A stretch of 64,000 nt of DNA from Podospora comata (lineage: Eukaryota; Ascomycota; Sordariomycetes; Sordariales; Podosporaceae), in the NCBI GenBank assembly GCA_017354895.1, contig CP071493.1, positions 5,890,001 through 5,954,000 of the forward strand, read 5' to 3'. Made by a program: the position numbers and the translations under genes. The notes under the pieces were generated by a model, which saw only the letters and a program-made list of their open reading frames with translations, was not told the DNA's origin and searched no databases. Positions within the stretch are counted from its first letter, which is position 1, and each line of letters starts with the position of its first letter. This document shows positions 35,308-47,040 of this stretch, piece by piece.

Positions 35308-38300
35308 GCAAATAGAAGTTGCACAAGACCTCAAGTCGAAACCAGAAGGGCAAGAATTGCCCCGCATGTCGTTGCTCCTTCCGAGACAACGAACATGATG
35401 TGTCACGGGAGGTTCATTCCATTCCCCACATTTTACGGGAGTCTGAACCTTATTTTCCTCAGCCACAGTTTGCAGAACAAGGTGTTCCTTTCTATTTGCC
35501 CTATCTTGCGGTAAATAATTTTGCACATGAATTGATCCCGACACTGCGGCACCCGAGCTTGGGGTATTCAGCTGTGCCTCTTCATCCCATCACCACTGCC
35601 GCCATCCCCCGCCTTTTGACACCTTTGCATCTGGACTCTTCCCACTCTCCGGGAGCTTCGCCGCCGGGATCACGGTCGGCGGTTGGGTGAGGCGGTGCGG
35701 AGCCGGTACCCGCCCCGACCGGCCGACAACCCCGGCCAGACAGGTCCCACAAACGGCCACTAGGTTCATTCAACGCCCGCTAAACTTCCACACTTGGACA
35801 GCCGAGTTCCAGGCCACCTCGCCGGCCAACTCTGCTGCAACTTGCGGCACGGAACCTTATCCCCCCATGTCTCTGTCTTGCTGTCATCATTCATCAATCT
35901 TTCTGTCCGCCCCCCGTGCCGAGCCTCGAACGGATGGTGGGAGCGGTCCGGTCTCGCCAGCAGCTCGGTTGGCGAGAGTCGTCGTCTTTAATCATCACCT
36001 GTCACTCTATTGATGATTGATATTAGCGTTCCCGACTTTTCGACGGCGGCAATCCCACGTCAAACCAGGATCGTGAGGCTAGCCGGCGCCCCGTGGAGGC
36101 CATCTTGACGGATTGGTTCAGGGACAGCCGTAAACGGAAACCGAGCCCATATTGCCCGACCTCCAGCGAGCAGCGCTCTGTGGCATCGCTGTGGTGCCGT
36201 GGGAGTCGCGTCCCAGCCACTGGAGTATTACCTCGATCCTACCACCCGCCGCCCTCGTTTTGTGGTAACGGGCTGGAGTTTGCTGCTGGTGTGTGGTGAG
36301 GAGCGGTGGTACCTCGGGCACTCTTTGATTGCCTGCCTATATGATGGCTGCTATATACCAGGCTCTCCAGCACTTCTTTCACAGCGGGGTTACATTCAGC
36401 GTTCCCTTGTGTTCCCTGGCTTGTGCTCAAGCTGTTGCTCCAGCTCCAGCCAGATGGACCGTCCAACGTCACACGCCGAACTTCTGCCCCCCTGCGAGCA
36501 ATACCGGTTCCCAGGCGGATATTATCCGACTTGCGGGCAGATCGACGTGGCGCACGTCTTGGTGCCCCTCGCTTAGCACAGTCAAAGGCATTGGTGCCTC
36601 TTTAGGAATGGTTGATGATCGACGAGCGTTTTCGACGTTTCTGGGCTCGGGGAATATGCCACGCTGCCCTCGCATGCCATCGTCATGGTCTTAACCAGCT
36701 TCCTCTTTGGGCCACCGCACCACCATCCACATCGTCATGAGGAGAGCTGCATCGCTGACTTGATTGTCCGCCATTCGGGGCGATGCAACATAGGCATCTG
36801 GAGCATGCTAGTGTACCGTTGTTTTGTTTCCCTTTCGATGGCGGTGGCCTTGTTCTCGTCGTGCCCGCCTCCGAGTCAATAACGAGCGCTGCCATCGCTC
36901 CGGTCATATCACCGCCGCAGTATCGATAGAAGACGCCAGCTATCAGACCATGATGCTTGCTACGCCGCAGTATCCAGTTCCGCCTGCCTCTTTTGAAGCC
37001 CGAGCCACATCGCTTCGCTCAGTTTGGTAGACGAGATCTGGGTTCGGTCATACAAATAGGTACAGCGGTCACTGTCTTTTATCACGAGCCAAGCTGCAGC
37101 ACGATCGATCCAGGCATGCTCGGCGCGCAAGCCAAAGGCTTTGTCATGCTTTGTTGAGAGTGTCTCTCCGTACCAGAATACCTGGATATCCGCCAAGGTG
37201 GAAGTCACCTCATTGCAGCCTTATTCCATCGAATATCTACGCCAGTAGTGACGAAAATATGTTCAGCTTCCCGACGTTTGCCTTGCGTAGCTAAGCTCCA
37301 TCATTTGAGACATAAACGGAGTCACCAGTGGTGCAGCCAGATACCTACGTTACCAATGACGACTGCACGAATAGTCGGGCTTGCTTCTACCAGTCACGAC
37401 TGCAGCTCCGTCACTAGAAGCTTGCCTCGCATGCAGAGAGCTCTTGAAGGCTGTTGGAGGTCGTCCCTATGATCTCCGGCTTCCCATGTCGATCAGCATG
37501 GTACCCATGCCTGACCTGAGCTTGATGGGAGGTGTGACGGCAACAGGGGAAATCAGCAAGTGCAACGTTCATCTGCTCCTCCACAGGCTTTTCATCCCTT
37601 CAGCCCGGATTGCTACCCAATCTAGTTTGGTGCACAACGGGGCAGCCCTGCATCTGCCAGGGTGTTATTATCGATCTCCCAGTACCAAACCTCTGGCAAA
37701 CCAACCGCAAGGCAGGCTTTTGGAATTGTCCTTTGTCGCTGCTCAGGCGCGGGTACAAAGTAGCGTACGTAGCCTACCAGCCCTTCTCGCCGCCTTTACC
37801 GCAGTGTGGATGTCCTTCATGCATTTCACATTTGTGGCGTCCCGTCCTGTACCGCCATAGCCGAATGCGAGTTGCAATTTACCACAACTCTGCCGCCGAG
37901 CAACCCCTCCTCCCCATATTATCGATATGATAGATATCAAGACCATCACAAGCAATTAGCGTGCCAAGGCCCCCAAGCTTTTGTTTAGAGCGCCAGGAAA
38001 TGACATCTTTTGGACAAGATATGACAAACTGAGCTCTGGTGCGAAGCTGCTCCAACACAACCTCACTTGTCTCCTGGCCTCTATCCAAGCACGATGCCCT
38101 CTGGCGCCAATGGAAGACTGGACCAAACCACAACGTAACGTCGTACTGAGTTGTGAGCCTAGTGAGCAGCGTCACTCAGTGTGGCGCAGACAGCTCAGGA
38201 AGCAGTCAGGATCGTACTGTGCAAGCTCTGGAGGGATTGACGTTATCTTCACTTCCGAAGACATATCTCGGTAGGTTTTTTTTTTTTTTTCTTTTTTGAA

Positions 38301-41300
38301 AAAAAAAATGCTGGAACAACTGGTACTGGTACTCGGGGGAATTTGCGGCCGAAATTTGGTATCAAGGTCCCTCACGGTACCTTCACCTCACGCCTCTTGG
38401 GCCGCCCTAAGACGGAACATCGCTCGTGGTATCCGGTGGTTAGGGAAATTTCGCACCTTGGCAACGCTTTGTTGGGTCACCGACGCACTACGGCTGGAGG
38501 AGAAGGAAGCGAGGCCGTTAGTGTGGCGGTTGGCGAGATCGTGCTCCGGCTGGCAGTGGCTGCTGACCCAGGCTGTATATCAGTGTGGTGACTGCGATCT
38601 TTGGGTTTTCGATATTGCGACCCTGAAAGCCTTTTATCTACGCCACACAACCGAGCTTCCGTCATGTTCAAAGCTCAAATAGGAAGCTCAGTAGCGAGAC
38701 CACCACCAAGTCAAGTTGCTAGCCGTCCTAGCCGTTGGATTATCACCAGTCCACCAGCAGTGGCGGTGCCTCAGGGTACACTCGCGACTTGCTTCTGGCA
38801 CCTCGTCGGTTTGGCTGGTGCAAGCGGGTCCTTCAGGACCTTCTCCCACACGTATTCCGGAGAAAGAATGACGGAAACATCTCATGAAAGTGTGGAACGC
38901 GGGGGGATGGGCCTCGGGATATGGCCACTCTTAGCTCCCCAGCAACAGCATGCTTCTTCTGGCCTTGAAGCAAAAGACTGTCTCGTGAAGCTTGTCGTCG
39001 GAGCCAGCGATGGGAGGATGCGTTGCCTAGGAGCTTACTCGCTGATGGTATATCTGTCACCTGCATGTCAACGACGTCTTGCTGGCACCTCAACATCACG
39101 AGTTCCCAGGTTATCCATAGCGATCCCTGCGATCGAATACATTGGGGACCCGCAGACGTACGTTTGCACCGCTCTGGCCATTTCTCAGTATCTCTACTTG
39201 TGCACCTGGCAAAACTCACAGAAGGGTAGGCTGGAACAGATCTATCATCCATGTTGAGGCACAGAAAGGACAGTCCTTGCCGCCAACTGAGATGAAGCGC
39301 CGAATGTGATTCAGGACTATCGCAAAGAATATGACGAGCTTGGTACATGTGGTCCGGCTTGTCTGTGTCTCGCTCCTCTGGTCGAACAAGCCCATGGTGA
39401 CAGAGGAACCTTCACCTCTGGACCGGGCCTTTTTTTTCTCGTGTCACCGTAATCCACGCTCGAAGTTCCGGCTGGAACAGATGTGGAGTGATAGCTGATT
39501 CGGGAGATTGGATCTACTGAAGCATCGACAATACCAGAGAAAGCTCATCGGCCATACGTACGTCCCTTGACCCTGGCACCGTGAGCCTGCTGTCGTCGAC
39601 TGAGCACGCGACGTCTCGTATTCGCAACGTAAACATTACATTCGCGCCACAGGAGCAACGACGATGGTCTAGGCATGTGGCAACGAGCCAAAAGAACAAT
39701 GGCCTGTGTATCACCCCGACGTCGGAAGAAGGCTCAATGAACACCACTGAACAAACTCGGAGTCTGCACAGCTGGCGCGCAGTTGCTGCCAGCCTATATC
39801 CAAAGAAGAAAATCATCTTGCAGTAACCAACCAGACCCGATGCTACGCAACTCAGCCCTCCCTCCCCAATGCGGGAGTCCCACCGGCACTTGGACGGTCT
39901 TGTCATGGGTCTCCTGTGATCGCTGTTACCCTCGGGAGTGTCATTGTGGTCAGGGGTGAGCACATGCTGCCGGCTCTGGAAACGGAGACGGGGTTTCATT
40001 CTCCATGAAGATGACAGTCACTCCCGGCACTTTCATTTTGCAGAGAAGGCTACAACTGACTGGGTTCTAGTGATTCAAGACTAAGGAAAGAATCAGTTCA
40101 ATCGTACTTTTCTCACCAGCGACGTTGGCGTCGTTGTTCAAGACGTTTACGATTAAGCCTCAAGGGTTTTACTTGTTTGGACTAGTCTCAACGTTCATTG
40201 GGCCAAATCAGCGCCGTTTTCTTGACCGTTGCAAGAAATGTCTCACTTTGTTTCCATCGCTTCTGGGGCAGGCGTCAATCTCTAGTCTCCCCCAATCAAA
40301 CCCCCCTGACGACAGAAGAGCCGATCCTTTCTCCACTTTTCCCATCTTTTGATTATTTCCCTTCTGGGCTCATTTTTTCTTCTTCTCCTTCTCTCGGTGG
40401 CTGGGGAGAAGAGCTGGGGATCAAGATTCTGGCCAGCGCCAGTGCCACCCCCCTGCTGTTGCCCACTGGCAACTTGGAAACTGTGGCTGACACTTCCAGG
40501 TTCTTGACCCGCTGCCTAGCGTGAAAAAGAAAGCAAAGATCGTTCGATTATCTGCTGCCAACATCGAAAACGGCTTGGCTTGGGAAAAGACCCTGGAACA
40601 TCGGGGGTTCCCCACGGACGCTTGTGAGTAGCCACACACCCACGCAGTGCTTTTCACATTCAGCACAAACTCGATGACCAGAACTGTTTTCTGTCATCTT
40701 GAGTTGCACTGCTGGCAAGGAAACAGTCATGATCGACACTTTTGAGCTCGTCTAGTGACGTGAGGAGCCGGCGGCCGACAGACCTAACACATATCTTATA
40801 CCTGTACAAACAATCAACATCCAGACCTGTTGGGTACAGAACTGCATGATTGTTTCTGTTGCCCAAGGGACGGGCTGGCGAGATCCTGATGCATGGACAG
40901 CTAGATAGGCCTCCCTATGCAGCAGGTGCATACTGTAGGTACGGAGGATATGAGGTCTATCTGGTTGCTGCTGCTGCTGCTGGACTCACCGTATTTCTGA
41001 CATGATCGTGATGTACTCTGTGAGGGAGGGAGGGGGGGGCACAGCTGCAAGCCTCTTGAGCCCAAACCCTGTTTATTCCACCCCCGCTCAATCACAAGAC
41101 GGACTTTTTCCCGCTGGCCCTCGGTTTCCGATACGAGCTTGGAGAGGTGATCTGGCATATGAATATGGGGGTTTATTTTGATGGTTTGATCATTGATATC
41201 AAGATTGGGTAGGGAGGGTTGTTGATGGCAGGTGGTTGTTATCTTTCTTGATGTGTACAACTTGCAGCAATCTATCAGGATGCCCTTGACACATAGAGGA

Positions 41301-41612
41301 TGCAGGCCAGGATGAACACAACAGCAACAACAACAAGTCAGAATTCATCAACGAGATTTCCACAAAGTCAGCGGCGGGCGGCAGATCGGCGCTCGCATGC
41401 CGGGGCGAGACAAGGGCAGCGACAGCCGAGACATGACAGGGGTTGTGAAAGGTCCGTGGAATTCGATGCAACATGGGGTTTTTCTGGTCGTGGATCCCGC
41501 GGATCTTCTTTTTCTCTCTCATCAGTGAGTGGTGAAGTCGTTGGTTGCACGGCACGGCCGTGAGATTAATCGCTCCTCTCGTCTCCTCGTCCACTTTTTG
41601 TCATCACTTTCC

Positions 41613-41631
41613 CACACACACACACACACAC
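41613..41631 (+). repeat. (CA)n dinucleotide repeat
   Basis: About nine perfect CA units in non-coding DNA. Confidence 0.85.
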
Positions 41632-41893
41632 TCGTTGCTTTTCCACATGGCTGCTGCTGCAGTGTTCTCGACGCCTTAATGAAAAGGGGGGTTACTGATG
41701 AGGGATGGATTGGGGCTGGAACGCTGGGTGATCTACAGGATATCGATTTCTTTGGATTTTGATCGATATCACTATGCGCGGATGGTAGGTTGTGGCTTGA
41801 GAAGGGGAATGGTACGGAGGAGATGGGCTTCATTCCTGCTGTTCTTGCTGCCCAAGTGTGACGACACTGGACTTTGGATGATGAATATCCCTC

Positions 41894-41924
41894 GGTAGGT
41901 AGGTAGTGTCGGTAGGTAGGTAGG
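41894..41924 (+). repeat. (GGTA)n repeat, two short blocks
   Basis: Two runs of three GGTA units interrupted by GTGTC, non-coding, downstream of the CA repeat. Confidence 0.75.
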
Positions 41925-43916
41925 TTGCATTATTACTCCCGCTGATGACTTTGATCGGTAGGTTTTAATCTAGATAAAGTGGCCATTTCATATCCAATAT
42001 CCGTAGACGATATTGCACCCTGCCTGTTTGAACACGAGTCTGACGAATAGACGAGAAAAGAAAAGAAAAAACCTGGCTAGAACCTTTTTTCAAGGTCCCA
42101 AAAGTACCGGGTCGGCGGCCCCCCAAAAACTGGATCGCCCATCATCGTCATTATCGTTCGAGAATCCACTCCTTTGATATGATGGGGAAGTGATTGGCGT
42201 GCATGTGTGTATGTACAGTACAAACCTATAGAGGTTCGGGACAAGACAAGAAACGACGATGATCTTGCCCCAGGCTCGGAAGTCTCATCCGAAGCTAATG
42301 TAACCTTTTTTGTGTCACTGTCGGAGTAGTGTATCTCTGCTAGATGACATGTACAGCAAGTGATACGTCAAGATCAACGGGTTTTTCTATCTGGGGAATC
42401 CAGAACTTGGGTTCTAGGATGTTCTTTCAGAGTGGGAAAAGTGATGGGCTAATAAATCCCGGATGGGGGTTACGCTTGAAGGATAACGGTTACAACGCTT
42501 GGAGACGTCATTGTCGATCTTTGGGGATCTTTGACGGGGTTGATCATCACCGCGACGGGGTTGGGTTCTGGATGAATGGGCGATTTTGAGGAAGTCTAGG
42601 TGGCATGGGTGGTGGGAATGTGATGTATGTAAGCGGCCACACAGCGGTGAAGGGGGGAGCTGGTTTTGGAGGGACTTGGGGAAGGGGAAGTGAGACCTAG
42701 ACAAGGGAGTGGCTGGGGATTGCGAGGAGCGAGGGTTGGCGGGTGGTCATGTGATTGTGGGTGAATTGGGGGTGATGTGGATTTTGGAAAGGGCGTGGGG
42801 GGAGAGGAGAGTGTCAGCAAAGGGGATGTAAACATTGAGTGATATACGGTCAGCGACACTGACAAAGTATGTATCTGAGCTGAATGAAAGCCCGGTAAGA
42901 GGGCGAGGACTACTCAACTTCTTCTTCTTCTTCTTTGCCGATGTTCTACCTAGGTACGTCACATCATCAGCATCAATCACTTGTATTTCTGTTACCCATC
43001 CTCCCATTCTGTCCTCTCCTTGATGATACCTACATGGCAAAGAGGAAGATTCCCTAGACCACTTCTACAATCTCATCTGAATATAAAGGCTTGATACCCG
43101 TTTCCACTATTCCCTCGTTCGTTCCCATGATAGCTCGCTGAGGAGGCTTGGAACCTCCAATACCTGACAGGTGAAATAGAGGGTAAATGCATATCTCAAA
43201 GGACCTCCTTTCGCTTTCCTGGCCATTCCTTGGCATCTAAAAATGCGTGGACCAGCCCAACCACAAACACTCAAAACCCCATCAACATCAGAGAATGTAC
43301 TTCTAACAGTATTCTCTACCTGTACCTGACCAATATATGCTAATGATGGCGATGAATGAGAGGTGTCTTTCCCGCCCCCCAAACTCCCAACTCCGCGTGT
43401 GCCCCTTTGAACAGGGCTGCTATAGGTAAATTAACAACTGTGTAGTCCAAACAACTTTCATAAACACACCAAACACCCCACCATTTCCTCCCATTCCAAA
43501 AGAACGCCCTTTCGTTTCTTGCTCCTAAGAGATTGTTTCCTGAAATCGTATCATCCAACATTGTGTGCACCTCCCACAAAGAAAGCCCAACAGCAAAAGA
43601 AAAAACTCCAGACGCTCCATGCCACACCCCCTTGTTTTCTTCCCCCCTCCATCTCCTGCGAAATTCTGACAAAGGGAAGTGAAAAAAGCAATGTAAACGA
43701 GCGACTTGGGTATCAATCCACCTCTCCCCTCGGAATATACATAACCAACACCCACACATCTACCCACTCTCAGGAATTAATCCTCCATTCCATCCCCATT
43801 TCCACCAACCTCCCCACCCCCGCATTCAACACCGGCGGGAAATACCCATCGGCCTTGCCGCCATGCTTGCCCCCCGCCGCCGGGCAATTGTCAGTCGCCC
43901 TCCGGTCAAAAGCCTT

Positions 43917-46287
43917 CTAAGCCTTGACAATCGGCTTCCTCCTCACCAAAAACGGACTCGGCATCTCGTCCGTCTCCGGATTCCACACAGCCGCCGGCTC
44001 AGCGCCCAACCCCCTATTAGCAGCAGCAGCATGCTCCCTAAACGCCCTCACCGGACTCCCCGTGTTCGCATTCAACCCGCTGCTGAACCCCTCCCCAGTC
44101 ATGATCCCGCTCAACGGCCTACCCCCAGCCCTGGCCTGCTGAAGCTCAACCAGTGTCCTACCCTGGATATTTGACCTCATCCCGCCAGAAATCTTGTTAA
44201 GACCCGTCATGCTGACCGTTGTATGCAGCTCCCCTTCCTTCTTGGCGTCAGAAAGATTCTTGTTCAACCCCGCCGCACTAGGAATCTTGCTCAACCTCCT
44301 CAACCCGGGGCTGTTTCCTTGTTGCTGCTGCTGTTGTCCAAGAGCACCATTGCTCCCCGCCTGCCTGAGCGTCAACCCCCCAGTTCCAAAGTCAGGGTTG
44401 CTCGCCACCGCCCCAACAGTCTTGCTTTGCAAGGTAGTCGTCTGCTTGCTTTGCAGCCTATGCACAGGCATACTCTTTTGCGCATGCAACTGCGGCCTCC
44501 CCTTGCTGGTAAAGGGGTTCTTGCTCGAGGCCTTGATATTCCTCGTCGGGCTGGGCATATCCTCATCATCCGAGTCACTCCCATAGTTTACCGGTGACGG
44601 AGGCCTGTCGCCCGAAGCTTGCGTGTTAGCCGCCGCAGCAGCAAAGATATTCGATGGGTTGTGTGGAGCCTTGGTCTCGATTTTCCTTCGGGGAGAAAGA
44701 GACAAGTGGGCAATAGCGACAGGACTGGCATCAACATCCATTGGTGTGCCAACCGGCGGCGCCATCACAAACATGGTCTGGGCTCTCCCAAAGGGAGTGC
44801 GCGCCGTCTTGAAGGACGGTTGCGTCATGGAGGTATCGGCCGGCGATTCAGGCTCGGTGATATCGGTCGTCGAGGGGAACTCGTCCTCTGTCGGGCTGAT
44901 AGAAGAAATCGACGAGTGCTGATATGAGTCCTTGGAAGAAGAGAGCTCCGCAGGGCGGTGCTGTTCCTTTTCCTCGAGCTGCTTTCGTCGTTGGAGTTCG
45001 ACTTCAAGGCGGGCCTCAACCTTGGCTTCCGCCCTGGCCTCGACTTCCCTCTCAAACTCCTTCTTGAGCCTCTCAATCTCCAACCCTACCAGCCGGTCAA
45101 TTTCCAACCTCGCCTTGACTTCCCATTCCCTCCTCAGGGAAGCGTCGATCTCCTGCCTGATTGCCACCTTGTCATGATCCAACAAGGCCAACTTCTGGTC
45201 CACCTCCCGAATCCGCCTGTTGAGCGAGTCCTCCTTGGCCTTGAGCGTCTTGCTGAACTCGACCACCTCCTTTTCCTTTCTCATCAACCTAACCACCGGG
45301 AGGTTCAACAATGCCGCCGTGTCCGGTCTCCTATCCGGATTCACCCGGAGGCAGTCCTTGATCACCGCGAAAAGCTCCGACGAATAACAGGCCGGAAGCG
45401 GCGCAATCTTCCCCTCCTTGATCTTCTGGACGAGCTGAAAGTGCGTCTTGGCGTTGAACGGTGGTTCCCTAGTGCAGAGCTCGTAGATGATGCATCCCAA
45501 TGACCAAATGTCGGATTTCAGTGTGTATTTCTCGGCGGCGCAGATTTCGGGGGACATGTAAAAGGGGGTTCCGACGTAGGTGGAGGCGAAGTCGTGGGAG
45601 GCCATCACTTTGGAGAGGCCAAAGTCGCCGAGTTTGACCGAGTTGTCCTCGCCGAGGAAGACTGGAAAGGTTAGTGACGACACCTTATGGACAAGGCACT
45701 TTTTACCAAAGACTTACCATTCTCTGGCTTCAAATCACGATGAAGAATGATGGTGCCACCCGACGGCGCCTTAGGCCTCGCTGTCGTTCCCAAACCCAAC
45801 ACGGTCTTACCAACTTCTGGTGGGTCGACGCCGTAGTGGCAGCGGTAGAGGGCCGAAACGAGCTGCGAAAAGATGCTCCACACAAACGACTCCTCAGCAT
45901 ACTGGTTCTTTTGTTGCAACTCCTTGATGACCCGACCGAGATCTCCATTCCCGCAGTATTCCATGTACAGGTGCAAATCTTGGGTCGCCTTGAGGTGTTC
46001 GCGGTGGTAGTAGCCGACAATGTTGGGATGGCGCAGCGTCGAGAGGATCTGGAACTCGGCGTGTAACTGTTCGCGCTCCTTTTGGGACATTTTGAGGTAG
46101 CTGATCTCTTTCCGGCAGAGGATCATGCCGTCCTGCTTGCGGCGTACTCGTCGGATGACGCCAAACGAGCCGTGGCCTGTTTGCGGGTGTCAGACAGAAG
46201 AAAACGGAGGACGACGAATAGAGCAAAAGCGACAGGGAAGGACGTACCAATCTTTTCAAGAACTTCATATTTGTCACTTTCCGACAT
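43917..46287 (-). CDS. nimA: NIMA-family mitotic protein kinase
   Basis: Three exons: 46287-46248, 46176-45718 and 45661-43917, with introns of 71 and 56 nt (GTACGT and GTAAGT donors); 747 residues. The catalytic domain occupies residues ~7-300: glycine loop IGHGSFG at 13-19, ATP lysine Lys36 in LCRKEI, catalytic loop HRDLKPEN at 159-166 and DFG at 179-181, followed by GTPFYMSPE. A Gly/Thr/Pro-rich insert before the catalytic loop is typical of the NIMA subgroup. A long coiled coil rich in Lys/Glu/Arg follows (~300-400), then a Ser/Pro-rich tail with S/T-P sites and a C-terminus MPSPFLVRRKPIVKA characteristic of fungal NIMA. In Aspergillus NIMA drives entry into mitosis with Cdk1 and opens nuclear pores. 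The first intron splits the glycine loop and the second falls just after KPEN. The gene is divergent from the ankyrin/BTB gene. Confidence 0.95.
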
Positions 46288-47040
46288 TTTGGCTTTTTTT
46301 ATTTATTTTTTTGGATTCTGGATTCCGGGACAGCAACTCGCAGAGCAATTGTCGAATTAGAAATTCCCTCGCTCCATGCGCCGGATCGATTAACAAGAGA
46401 TGGTTTGCGATTAAAAAAAAAACAGAACAGATCAGGCACTCAGGGTGCCCTTTTGCTTTCTGCTGCTGGTGTTGGAGAGGGGGGGGTTAGTAAATTCGTT
46501 TTCTGTCGTTGGGCGGGCGGTTTGTTGAAGAATGGGGTGGCAATGGCTGCTGCACAAAACGGAGCGAGTTCGAAGATGTGCGTTGCGCTGGCTGGTCGGG
46601 TTCAGAGTCCAAGAGTCAACAGACCCCAGCGGTTGCCTAGGCAGCGGCTACCCAATTCGGACAGCCAGAAAAACGTCAGGGGTTTAACGACCAAGGGGAG
46701 CGTGCCACGCCCATTGGATGGCGGGGCATTCAACAAGCGCCTTAGGTAACCCGGCCTATCGATAAGGCTTCGCCCTTTCTTGGCCGGGGGGGTGCGGGGC
46801 GGGCACTGCGGGATCTCAACGGCATCACCAAATGCCGGGGCCCGTGATTGGGAACAGATGGAGATGGATTGGCTTGGCTCGTGCATGAATCTGAAGGCGC
46901 CCGCCACCACCGGTGACCAACATCGCCTCTCACCATTTGACTGGTATTTTTGTCATCTTTTTTACATGGTGGTTTAGAGCATCGTTTTCTTCTCATAGAA
47001 TCCCCTCGCATATAAACTGTACAGAAAAGATAGATAGACC
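46288..47040. promoter_or_regulatory. Shared divergent promoter of nimA and the ankyrin/BTB gene
   Basis: The two start codons are 753 bp apart and point away from each other. The region has no coding signal. T-rich stretches lie on the nimA side (46290-46315), as in many fungal leaders. Shared regulation is possible but nothing in the sequence proves it. Confidence 0.5.

Larger units (their letters stand above)
32175..43916. other. Gene-free region of 11.7 kb upstream of the C2H2 gene
   Basis: This stretch separates the C2H2 start from the nimA stop. I examined both strands and found no domain, no signal-peptide start and no consistent splice-joined reading frame. The longest frame (223 codons, minus strand, 34718-35389) lacks an ATG and shows no coding bias. 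The GC level is normal, arguing against decayed transposons. The part next to 32174 must hold the C2H2 promoter and leader. Several microsatellites occur near 41.6-41.9 kb. Confidence 0.5.

Noticed and set aside
34718-35389. 223-codon open frame on the minus strand in the desert
   Set aside because: It begins with TTG rather than ATG, overlaps another long frame on the same strand, and shows neither codon bias nor a recognisable domain.
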